DNA of 64,000 nt from Niabella sp. Lineage in GTDB: Bacteria > Bacteroidota > Bacteroidia > Chitinophagales > Chitinophagaceae. This document shows, piece after piece, positions 52,375-60,133 of the stretch. The notes beneath the pieces were generated by a model. That model was not told the DNA's origin and did no database searches. It saw only the letters and a program-made list of their open reading frames with translations. Position 1 is the first letter of the stretch. Every line of letters begins with the position of its first letter. Location: assembly GCA_017744715.1 (NCBI GenBank), contig JAGIAT010000019.1:1-64000 (forward strand), read 5' to 3'. The translations under genes were made by a program, and so were the position numbers.

Positions 52375-54201
52375 ATGATGACCATATCTGTCCGGTTAAA
52401 AACAGCATTCGGAAAAATCATACAACAGCAGGGCCTGTTATGGCTGCTGCTCCTGCTGTTCTCCTGCAGCCGCAAAAACGATACCCCTGTTGAAATTGCA
52501 TCCAGGGCCTCCCTGCAGGCCAGGGCAGACAAAGGGGATCTTTTAAATGATGTTTCCAGAGCGGGCAACACCTATGTTTTTAATTTTGAAACAGGCCCTT
52601 TATCTGTTCCTGAACAGGAAATTACAGCAGTGGCTGCCGAGCCCGAACGCTGGAGAACCACACTCACCTTCAGCGACGGATCCACATTGATCATTCCTTC
52701 AAAAGGAACTTCACTGGATTTTATCATAGAAGACGTAAAACTCAATCCATCCGGGTACAACCCGCTGGCGGCAATGGTTTATTTGCGGCTGCCCGCATTG
52801 GGGCGGGTAAAAGTGACGGTACACGGGAAGAATGGCGAAGCCGGCACCATTGCTCATTTATTCCAGGAGCAGATGGAGCGACAGAGTATTCCCGTTTTTG
52901 GTTTGTATGCCAATTATGACAATAAGGTAGATCTGACCTTCACCGATAAGGACGGTAAAGAACGTGGCACCACACAAATCAGCATACGTACCGCTGCAAT
53001 TCCTGTAACCGATTTCCCCATATTACAGGTCATAAAGACCGACCCTCTGAAAATGGAGCCGGGAATGAACCTCGTTAGCTATCCCGGCATGAGCGAGATC
53101 GATGTATCCCTTCCCTACATGTTAGACAACCAGGGGGAAATACGATGGTTATTGCTTTTGAAATCATCACCCGACCTGCAAAAACTTTCGGCCTCCATCG
53201 GGTTAAAACGTACAAAGAAAGGCACTTTTATTGCCGGTGATCAGATACAACAGCGGATTGTAGAGCTGGATATGTTTGGCAACCTGTTGCACCAGTGGGA
53301 TCTGCAGAAGCTCGGTTACACGTTTCATCATGAAGTTACCGAAGCCACCAATGGTAATTTCCTGATTACCGTAACCAAGTCCGCCGCAAGGCTGAGGAAC
53401 GGGCAGCCCCGCGTTAACGATCATATTATCGAACTCGATCCTGCGGGAGGTACCGTTGTAAAAGAATGGGATCTGACTACGCAGCTGGATTCTTCCCGTT
53501 ACCAGAAACCAGACGGTATAACCCCGCCGGAATTTTCGCAAACCCCCAATAACTGGGCACATAACAATTCCATCGGGGAAATCGGCGGTAACCTGCTGGC
53601 TACGGCCCGTTACCAGGGCATTTTCAGCTTCACCCGCTCGGGCGCTGTCCGCTGGATCATTTCGCCCCATAAATACTGGAGCGCTCCATACCTGCCTTAC
53701 CTGTTAAATCCGGTTGATAAAAACGGGCAGCCCATTACAGATCCGGATGTGATTGCCGGTGACGCGGCTACACCTGATTTCGACTGGCCGTGGGGGCCCC
53801 ATACCCCGGTGGTACTCCCCAATAATAACATCCTTGTATTTGACAATGGTTATAACCGCAACTGGATTCCCAACAGCCTGCGCTCCGATAACTATAGCCG
53901 CGCGGTGGAATACAAGATCGATGAAAACAAAAAGACGGTACAACAGGTTTGGACCTATGGGCAGGCGCTGGGTGCAGAGGGCTTTGCCCAGGCGGTATCC
54001 GGTGTGCAGTACCTCAAACAGACCGGGCATATCCTGTTCTGCCCGGGATTGGGTGTTCGCACATCCCGCGGATACGGCGGAAGGATTGTGGAAATAGATC
54101 CCGTTACCAAAGCCGTAAGCTTTGAGATGGAAATAACCGCACCCAGTGGTACTGCATTTCACCGCGTAACCCGCATGCCGCTATACCCCGATACGCTCTG
54201 A
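52375..54201 (+). CDS. Arylsulfate sulfotransferase (ASST-type) lipoprotein
   Basis: The 608-residue product is a predicted lipoprotein (lipobox LFSC, Cys31) with an N-terminal immunoglobulin-like part and a beta-propeller of the ASST family, which moves sulfate between phenolic compounds using a covalent histidine. The four active-site residues seem conserved: His318/His319 in FHHEVTE, His396 in WAHNNSI, Arg412 in TARYQG and His476 in WGPHTPVV; the His396-His476 distance (80) equals that between His356 and His436 of the E. coli enzyme as I recall it. It lies between SusD and GH130 on the same strand. Its partner substrates are unknown. Confidence 0.85.
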   Translation: MMTISVRLKTAFGKIIQQQGLLWLLLLLFSCSRKNDTPVEIASRASLQARADKGDLLNDVSRAGNTYVFNFETGPLSVPEQEITAVAAEPERWRTTLTFSDGSTLIIPSKGTSLDFIIEDVKLNPSGYNPLAAMVYLRLPALGRVKVTVHGKNGEAGTIAHLFQEQMERQSIPVFGLYANYDNKVDLTFTDKDGKERGTTQISIRTAAIPVTDFPILQVIKTDPLKMEPGMNLVSYPGMSEIDVSLPYMLDNQGEIRWLLLLKSSPDLQKLSASIGLKRTKKGTFIAGDQIQQRIVELDMFGNLLHQWDLQKLGYTFHHEVTEATNGNFLITVTKSAARLRNGQPRVNDHIIELDPAGGTVVKEWDLTTQLDSSRYQKPDGITPPEFSQTPNNWAHNNSIGEIGGNLLATARYQGIFSFTRSGAVRWIISPHKYWSAPYLPYLLNPVDKNGQPITDPDVIAGDAATPDFDWPWGPHTPVVLPNNNILVFDNGYNRNWIPNSLRSDNYSRAVEYKIDENKKTVQQVWTYGQALGAEGFAQAVSGVQYLKQTGHILFCPGLGVRTSRGYGGRIVEIDPVTKAVSFEMEITAPSGTAFHRVTRMPLYPDTL

Positions 54202-54241
54202 TAATGATCAAAAAAAGGTTCGTGCAAGAAAGACAGTAATT

Positions 54242-55426
54242 ATGACAGAACATTTTCAGCAACGTTTGGAAACCATTATCCGGGAGCAGGAACTGCTGAT
54301 TGCAAAAACCAATGTTCCGGTTGCCGATTATAACGGTATTGTGCGCAGATACCAGCATCCTGTAATTACCAGGAAGCACGTACCCATTTCCTGGCGCTAT
54401 GACCTGGATCCCCGTACCAACCCGCTTTTTATGGAACGCATCGGCATCAACACCACGCTGAACGCCGGCGCCATCAAATGGAAAGGCCGGTACCTGCTGA
54501 TGGTACGCGTGGAAGGTGTGGACCGTAAATCGTTTTTTGCCATTGCAGAAAGTCCCAACGGCATCGATCAGTTCTGTTTCTGGCCCCGGCCGGTATCACT
54601 GCCGGATCTTTCGCCTTCGGAAACGAATATCTACGACATGCGGCTTACCGCGCACGAAGACGGGTGGATTTACGGCATCTTTTGCAGCGAACGGCAGCAT
54701 CCGGATGCGGCACCGGGCGACCTGGCTGCTGCCTTTGCCAGCTCCGGTATTGTACGCACCAAAGACTTTATACACTGGGAGCGGCTTCCCAATATACAGG
54801 CCTGCAGCCAGCAACGCAATGTGGTATTGCATCCCGAATTTGTGCAGGGGCAGTATGCATTTTATACCAGGCCGCAAGACAATTTTATCCTCGCAGGCAA
54901 GGGCGAAGGCATCGGCTGGGCCCTGGTAAACGATATCCGCAACCCGGTGATCCGGTCGGAAACGATCATCAACAACCGCCATTATCACACCATCAAGGAA
55001 CTGAAGAACGGTGAGGGCCCCCCTCCCATTAAAACATCCGGGGGCTGGCTGCACCTGGCGCATGGTGTACGCAGCTGTGCTTCCGGTTTGCGTTACGTAT
55101 TGTATGTATACCTCACGTCGCTGGAAGATCCTTCCGTGCTGATTGCCGAACCCGGCGGTTACCTGCTGGCGCCTGAAAATGAGGAACGAACCGGTGATGT
55201 ATCCAATGTTTTATTCTCCAACGGATGGATTGCCGATGACGATGGCACCCTGTATATTTACTATGCATCCAGCGATACCCGGATGCATGTGGCGGTATCA
55301 TCCACAGACCGGCTGCTGGATTACTGTTTGCATACCCCGCGCGACGGCTTCCGCTCCGCGGAATCGGTACGCCGGATCAATGAACTGATCGACAAAAACA
55401 ACGCATTCCTGGAACAATATGCATAG
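54242..55426 (+). CDS. GH130 4-O-beta-D-mannosyl-D-glucose phosphorylase
   Basis: The 394-residue product matches subfamily 1 of glycoside hydrolase family 130. Recognisable stretches include WRYDLDPRTNPLFMERIGIN, AGAIKWKGRYLLMVRVEGVDRKSFFA, TNIYDMRLTAHEDGWIYG (Asp132 is the expected proton donor) and LHLAHGVR..AS-GLRYVLY. The enzyme phosphorolyses beta-mannosyl-1,4-glucose to mannose 1-phosphate and glucose inside the cell. The start is the ATG at 54242; the gene is 40 bases downstream of the sulfotransferase and 135 bases ahead of the symporter gene. No secretion signal is seen, as expected for an intracellular enzyme. Confidence 0.92.
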   Translation: MTEHFQQRLETIIREQELLIAKTNVPVADYNGIVRRYQHPVITRKHVPISWRYDLDPRTNPLFMERIGINTTLNAGAIKWKGRYLLMVRVEGVDRKSFFAIAESPNGIDQFCFWPRPVSLPDLSPSETNIYDMRLTAHEDGWIYGIFCSERQHPDAAPGDLAAAFASSGIVRTKDFIHWERLPNIQACSQQRNVVLHPEFVQGQYAFYTRPQDNFILAGKGEGIGWALVNDIRNPVIRSETIINNRHYHTIKELKNGEGPPPIKTSGGWLHLAHGVRSCASGLRYVLYVYLTSLEDPSVLIAEPGGYLLAPENEERTGDVSNVLFSNGWIADDDGTLYIYYASSDTRMHVAVSSTDRLLDYCLHTPRDGFRSAESVRRINELIDKNNAFLEQYA

Positions 55427-55561
55427 CATATGCAGGCCAATGTTACGGGATGACCACCTGCAACGGACGCTGCAACAGGTCCGGATGCAAGCTGCTTTAT
55501 GAAAATTCTTCAGGGAAGCCGATATTTGCGCATCTAACGATTAAAGGATAAATTATGTTGC

Positions 55562-57430
55562 ATGAAGCTTGAATGGATCGATGCCCTGATTATTGTCTTA
55601 TACCTGCTTACGATGGTCATTATCGGGCTGGTGCTCAAAAAAAAGGCATCGAAGAATATGGACACCTATTTCCTGGGGGGTAAAACCATGCCTTTTTACC
55701 TGCTGGGACTTTCCAATTCTTCGGGGATGTTTGATATCTCGGGCACCATGTGGCTGGTATACCTGGCCTTTACCTATGGTTTAAAAAGCCTTTGGATCCC
55801 GTGGCTATGGCCGGTGTTTAACCAGATCTTTATGATGGTGTATCTTTCCATATGGCTGCGCCGCTCCGGCGTACGCACCGGTGCGGAATGGATCCGCACA
55901 CGGTTCGGGTATGGAAAAGGAGCCAACCTTTCCCATACCATTGTTGTACTGTACGCGGTTATTGGTGTAGTGGGATTCCTGAGCTATGGCTTTGTAGGGA
56001 TCGGTAAATTCATAGAGGTATTCCTGCCCTGGAAAGCCGTGGCGCCCTATATTCCGTTCCGGATCGATCCGCGATATGCACCTCACGTGTATGGCATTTT
56101 CTTTACCTCCATTGCTACTTTTTATGGCATGCTGGGGGGCATGAAGGGTATCGTGTGGGGCGATGTAATCCAGTTTGTGATCAAAACAACAGCCGGTATC
56201 GTCATTGCCGTAACGGCGATTACACGGGTAAGCCCGCAACTGCTGGCCACCCATATACCCGCCGGCTGGGATACGCCCTTCTTTGGCTGGACGCTGGACC
56301 TGGACTGGAGCTTATTGCTGCCTTCCATTACGCATAAAATAGCAGAAGACCAGTACGGGCTGTTTTCCATTTTTGTAATGATGATGCTGTTCAAAGGTAT
56401 ATGCTTCAGCATGGCAGGCCCTGCTCCAAATTACGATATGCAGAAGATCCTGGCCTGCCGCACCCCCCGGGAGGCGGCATTAATGAGCGGTTCTGTATCC
56501 GTATTCCTGCTGATACCGCGATACCTTATGATTATGGGCTTTACCGTATTGGCAGTAGTATTCTTCAGCAGCGATTTCAGGGCACAGGGCACCGGCATCG
56601 ACTTCGAAACCATCCTCCCCCGGGCTATTCACCAGTTCCTGGGCGTTGGACTCACCGGTTTGTTACTGGCGGCACTGTTGTCTGCTTTTATGTCTACTTT
56701 TGCATCAACCGTTAATGCAGCGCCGGCCTACCTCATCAACGATGTATACCTCAAATACATTAACCCGGGAGCTTCTTCAAAAGTGCAGATACGTGCCAGC
56801 TATCTCATTGCAGTGACAGTGGTTGTTTTCAGCACCATTATCGGAATTTACATCCATAACATCAATACCGTACTCCAATGGATCGTATCGGCGTTATATG
56901 GCGGATATATTTCTGCCAACGTGCTGAAATGGTACTGGTGGCGGTTTAACGGCAACGGGTTTTTCTGGGGGATGCTCACAGGTATTGCTGCGGCGATGAT
57001 CATTCCGGAATTTTTCCCGCACACCCTGCCGCTTTATTATTTTCCTGTGCTGCTGGTATTATCCTTTGCGGGCTGTATTGCCGGTACGCTTACATCCCGG
57101 CCTACAGATATGGAAACCCTTATTGATTTTTATACCAAAGTACGTCCCTGGGGCTTCTGGAAACCGGTTGCACAAAAGGCCCTGGAGCGGTACCCCGATC
57201 TGAAAACCAATACCGGCTTCAAACGCGATATGCTGAATGTGGCCGTGGGCATCATCTGGCAATGCTGCTTAACCCTCATCCCCATGTACATTGTACTGCA
57301 GCAGCATCTGTCGCTGATGAGCACCATCCTGGTATTAGGCATCACCACGTTGATCCTGAAAAAAAACTGGTACGATAAAATGAACCGGGAGGAAAAAGCC
57401 TACGATGCATTTATGAAATCGGTGAAATAA
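55562..57430 (+). CDS. Sodium:solute symporter (SSS family)
   Basis: The 622-residue product has about 14 membrane helices in the SSS/LeuT-type fold, starting WIDALIIVLYLLTMVIIGL, and the DTYFLGGKTMPFYLLGLSNSSGMFDISG stretch near the N-terminus, which fits sugar-type members. In known mannan-utilisation loci a symporter of this kind accompanies GH130, so it likely brings mannosyl-glucose or a related sugar into the cytoplasm with Na+. It is the last transport gene before the GntR regulator. Confidence 0.9.
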   Translation: MKLEWIDALIIVLYLLTMVIIGLVLKKKASKNMDTYFLGGKTMPFYLLGLSNSSGMFDISGTMWLVYLAFTYGLKSLWIPWLWPVFNQIFMMVYLSIWLRRSGVRTGAEWIRTRFGYGKGANLSHTIVVLYAVIGVVGFLSYGFVGIGKFIEVFLPWKAVAPYIPFRIDPRYAPHVYGIFFTSIATFYGMLGGMKGIVWGDVIQFVIKTTAGIVIAVTAITRVSPQLLATHIPAGWDTPFFGWTLDLDWSLLLPSITHKIAEDQYGLFSIFVMMMLFKGICFSMAGPAPNYDMQKILACRTPREAALMSGSVSVFLLIPRYLMIMGFTVLAVVFFSSDFRAQGTGIDFETILPRAIHQFLGVGLTGLLLAALLSAFMSTFASTVNAAPAYLINDVYLKYINPGASSKVQIRASYLIAVTVVVFSTIIGIYIHNINTVLQWIVSALYGGYISANVLKWYWWRFNGNGFFWGMLTGIAAAMIIPEFFPHTLPLYYFPVLLVLSFAGCIAGTLTSRPTDMETLIDFYTKVRPWGFWKPVAQKALERYPDLKTNTGFKRDMLNVAVGIIWQCCLTLIPMYIVLQQHLSLMSTILVLGITTLILKKNWYDKMNREEKAYDAFMKSVK

Positions 57431-57763
57431 TAATAACGGCACCTTTATCCCCATCCTTCCATAACGGTTGCCGCATACGCTGCCGGTAATGCCTGTATGT
57501 TTATTGGGAGCCGCTGTAATACTGCCAGACACCTAATTGTTCATACATAACCACATAAACCACCCGGCAACCCCTGTTCGCAGGCAAAATCCTTCCATTT
57601 TCCGTAAAACAGGCGCATTAAAATCTGCAAGATGGCAGAAAACCAATTATTTGCCGTTCTTTTTTGTACCTTTCATCGGCCACTGGTATATGCCATATGT
57701 ATAGTACTACGGCAGGTGGTAAATGTATAAATAGTGCTATTTTTGTCTTTAAGAATTAAAACG
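57431..57763. other. Intergenic gap symporter to GntR gene with regulatory-looking right end
   Basis: The left two-thirds show no gene, RNA or terminator I can support. The right end carries a palindrome-rich patch and a promoter-like -7 element described in the next entry. Confidence 0.4.
57699..57745 (+). promoter_or_regulatory. Candidate promoter and operator of the GntR regulator gene
   Basis: TATTTTTG at 57738-57745 matches the TAnnTTTG -7 box. About 30 bases upstream lies the imperfect palindrome GTATAGTACTAC (57699-57710) with the perfect core TAGTACTA (57702-57709), in the region a -33 box would occupy. GntR/HutC proteins often bind such short palindromes in their own promoters; the operator role is inference. 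Confidence 0.4.
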
Positions 57764-58498
57764 ATGAAACTTTCGCTGGATCATAAAAATCATGTTCCGC
57801 TTCATGTACAGGCCGAACAATTGCTGCGCAACCTGATCAAGGATCCCCAGTTTGCCAATGGAAAATTATTGCCAAACGAGGTTGACCTCGCCAAGCAGCT
57901 GGCCATTTCCCGTACCACATTGCGGCAGGCCCTCAACAAGCTGGTGTATGACGGGTTGCTGATACGCAAAAAAGGGATCGGCACCCGTGTTGCAGGTACT
58001 GCTGTAAGCTCAAAATCCAACAACTGGCTGAGTTTTTCGCAGGAAATGCAAACCCGTGGTATTCCGATTAAAAACTATGAATTACATGTAAGCTGGGTAC
58101 ATCCGGAAGAAGCCATCGCTAATTTCTTCCAGATCGCTCCGGATAAAAAGATCCTGAAACTGGAACGTTTGCGCGGACGTCCGGAGGCGCCCTTCGTGTA
58201 TTTTGTTTCTTTTTTTCATCCCCGCATCGGCCTCTCCGGTGAAGAAGATTTCAATACCCCGCTGTATGAGATGCTGGAGAAAAATCATCATATTGTGGTG
58301 AATCTTTCCAAGGAAGAAATCAGCGCCAAGCCCGCTTCAAAATTTATTGCGGAGAAACTGGAGATTCCCCAGGGAGACCCGGTACTTTTCCGGAAACGGT
58401 TTGTATATGACCGGGGCGAGCGCCCTATTGAATACAACCTGGGATATTACAAAGCCGATTCCTTTGTATATACGGTTGAGAGCCGCAGGGATCAGTAA
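57764..58498 (+). CDS. GntR-family (HutC/UTRA-type) transcriptional regulator
   Basis: The product is 244 residues from the ATG at 57764. A winged-helix domain at the N-terminus (PLHVQAEQLLRNLI, LPNEVDLAKQLAISRTTLRQALNKLVYDGLLIRKKGIGTRV split across about 12-70) is followed by a UTRA ligand-binding domain (about 90-235, with ILKLERLRG and DPVLFRKRFVY). The sugar or sugar phosphate sensed is unknown, but its position after the symporter and GH130 genes suggests it controls them. An earlier start at 57734 is not supported. Confidence 0.92.
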   Translation: MKLSLDHKNHVPLHVQAEQLLRNLIKDPQFANGKLLPNEVDLAKQLAISRTTLRQALNKLVYDGLLIRKKGIGTRVAGTAVSSKSNNWLSFSQEMQTRGIPIKNYELHVSWVHPEEAIANFFQIAPDKKILKLERLRGRPEAPFVYFVSFFHPRIGLSGEEDFNTPLYEMLEKNHHIVVNLSKEEISAKPASKFIAEKLEIPQGDPVLFRKRFVYDRGERPIEYNLGYYKADSFVYTVESRRDQ

Positions 58499-58556
58499 CA
58501 GCGCGATTCCATCTTATAACACCCATCAGCAAATGTTTGGGGCCGCGGCCCGTTTG

Positions 58557-60098
58557 TTAGAACAGGTTTTTCGAAAGCAGCGTGATGGCCAGCACAAACG
58601 GCAGGAAAACCAGCAGGATGGCCAGCGATAAGGAAAAATATTTCAGCAATCCTTTGACCGGTCTTTTTAACAGTAGCAACACAAAACCTCCGGTTATCAA
58701 TACCAGCAGCGCAATCACCGCATTCACCATTACCGGGATACCGGTGTATAAAACGGCAAACAAGGCCGGTTGGATCAGGATCCCCGAAATAAGCCCGTAC
58801 AGTAATCCTGCCACCAATGCCGATCCCAGTAACAGCAATCCGTACTTCAATCCTTTTTTAAAGTGAATGCCAAAATAGCCGGCAGCCGGCAAAGCGCGGA
58901 TGGCCTGCAATCGTGCTTCATCCCTGGCCGGACGTGGCGGCACCGCGCCCGGCTTCCCCTGCTGTTTCTTAAACCGGGGCCACCACACGATAAAGCCCGT
59001 TACGAAAAGTAACGAAGGCACCAGCCCTCCCAAAAAAGCCAGGATGCGGGTAGGCAACCCGCCAAAAGTACCCAGGTGCAGCGGCACCAGCCAGGTAAGA
59101 TAACTGTTCCCGATGTTTGGAAAATCTGTTTCACTATTCAGCAATATTTTGCCGGTATATTGATCAATGCTTAGCATGATCCGGTTTCCTTCCTTCGATA
59201 CCCCATTGGATCGCAGATCGAAACGATAGGCCGCCGTACTGTCTGCCGGGTACGCAATCCCCCGGATAACGGCATTTGGAAATTGCGTCCGGGCAACCGT
59301 TGCCGCACTGGCCGGCGTAAGGGCTTTCCGGCCGGCTACCCATTCCGATTTTTGACCGAAGATCTGTTGTACCGACTGTGGCGACCGGCCGGTAAGGATA
59401 AACAAAAAAGCGATGAACACCGGGCCGAAGGTCAACGCAAAGCCGGTCAGCGAAAGCATTACCACCACTGGTGCCGAATAGATCCCCAGCACATTGTGCC
59501 AGTCGTAGTTTTGCCGCTTCCATCCTGATCTGAAATTTACGGTAAGTACCGACCGCCATTGTTTCCATTTCCGGTACTGCTGCGGTACCCATAAACGTAA
59601 CCCGCTCACCGTAAGGATCAGCAGACATAGTGTGGCCAGGCCCACTATATACTGCCCCGGTCCGTGCATCAGCAGGTTGGTATGCAGCTCGGTAACAAAC
59701 CCGATAAAGGAACTGTGATGTAAGCGCTTTCCCGTTAGCGTTGCCGTATAAGGATTGATAAAGAACTGTTCTTCTGTGGTGAAATTGTAACAGACATAAC
59801 TGATGTTTGGATCACCTTCCTTTGGCAAGAACACATAGTCTACTTTTTTCCCGGGGTACTTTTGCGGCACCAGGGTAGCGATTTCCCCGATGGAGTACCG
59901 CCGTTGGCTTTCCATAGAGCGGAACAGCTCTTTATTCAATGCCTGATCGATCTCGTCTGCAAAAACCAGGATGCTGCCCGTAAGGCCCACCACACAGAGT
60001 ACAGCCCCGGCAATAATACCCAGGTACAGGTGCCATTTTCCAAACCAGCGTTTCTGGTGAACGGCCCATTTTAGTTTGCTGTTTCTTTTGCCGGTCAT
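58557..60098 (-). CDS. PepSY-associated membrane protein (siderophore uptake type)
   Basis: The 513-residue product has a membrane segment near 22-45 (YLGIIAGAVLCVVGLTGSILVF), a periplasmic PepSY-containing region with HSSFIGFVTELHTNLLMHGPG, and several further helices (total about five or six), matching the PepSY_TM family. Such proteins commonly accompany TonB-dependent siderophore receptors and may reduce ferric iron or help release it; the conserved histidines would fit haem or metal ligands. It is 35 bases downstream of the receptor gene and convergent with the GntR gene. Confidence 0.9.
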   Translation of the reverse strand: MTGKRNSKLKWAVHQKRWFGKWHLYLGIIAGAVLCVVGLTGSILVFADEIDQALNKELFRSMESQRRYSIGEIATLVPQKYPGKKVDYVFLPKEGDPNISYVCYNFTTEEQFFINPYTATLTGKRLHHSSFIGFVTELHTNLLMHGPGQYIVGLATLCLLILTVSGLRLWVPQQYRKWKQWRSVLTVNFRSGWKRQNYDWHNVLGIYSAPVVVMLSLTGFALTFGPVFIAFLFILTGRSPQSVQQIFGQKSEWVAGRKALTPASAATVARTQFPNAVIRGIAYPADSTAAYRFDLRSNGVSKEGNRIMLSIDQYTGKILLNSETDFPNIGNSYLTWLVPLHLGTFGGLPTRILAFLGGLVPSLLFVTGFIVWWPRFKKQQGKPGAVPPRPARDEARLQAIRALPAAGYFGIHFKKGLKYGLLLLGSALVAGLLYGLISGILIQPALFAVLYTGIPVMVNAVIALLVLITGGFVLLLLKRPVKGLLKYFSLSLAILLVFLPFVLAITLLSKNLF

Positions 60099-60133
60099 AA
60101 CATTGCTTTCAAAAAAAATGCGGGTATTAACAA

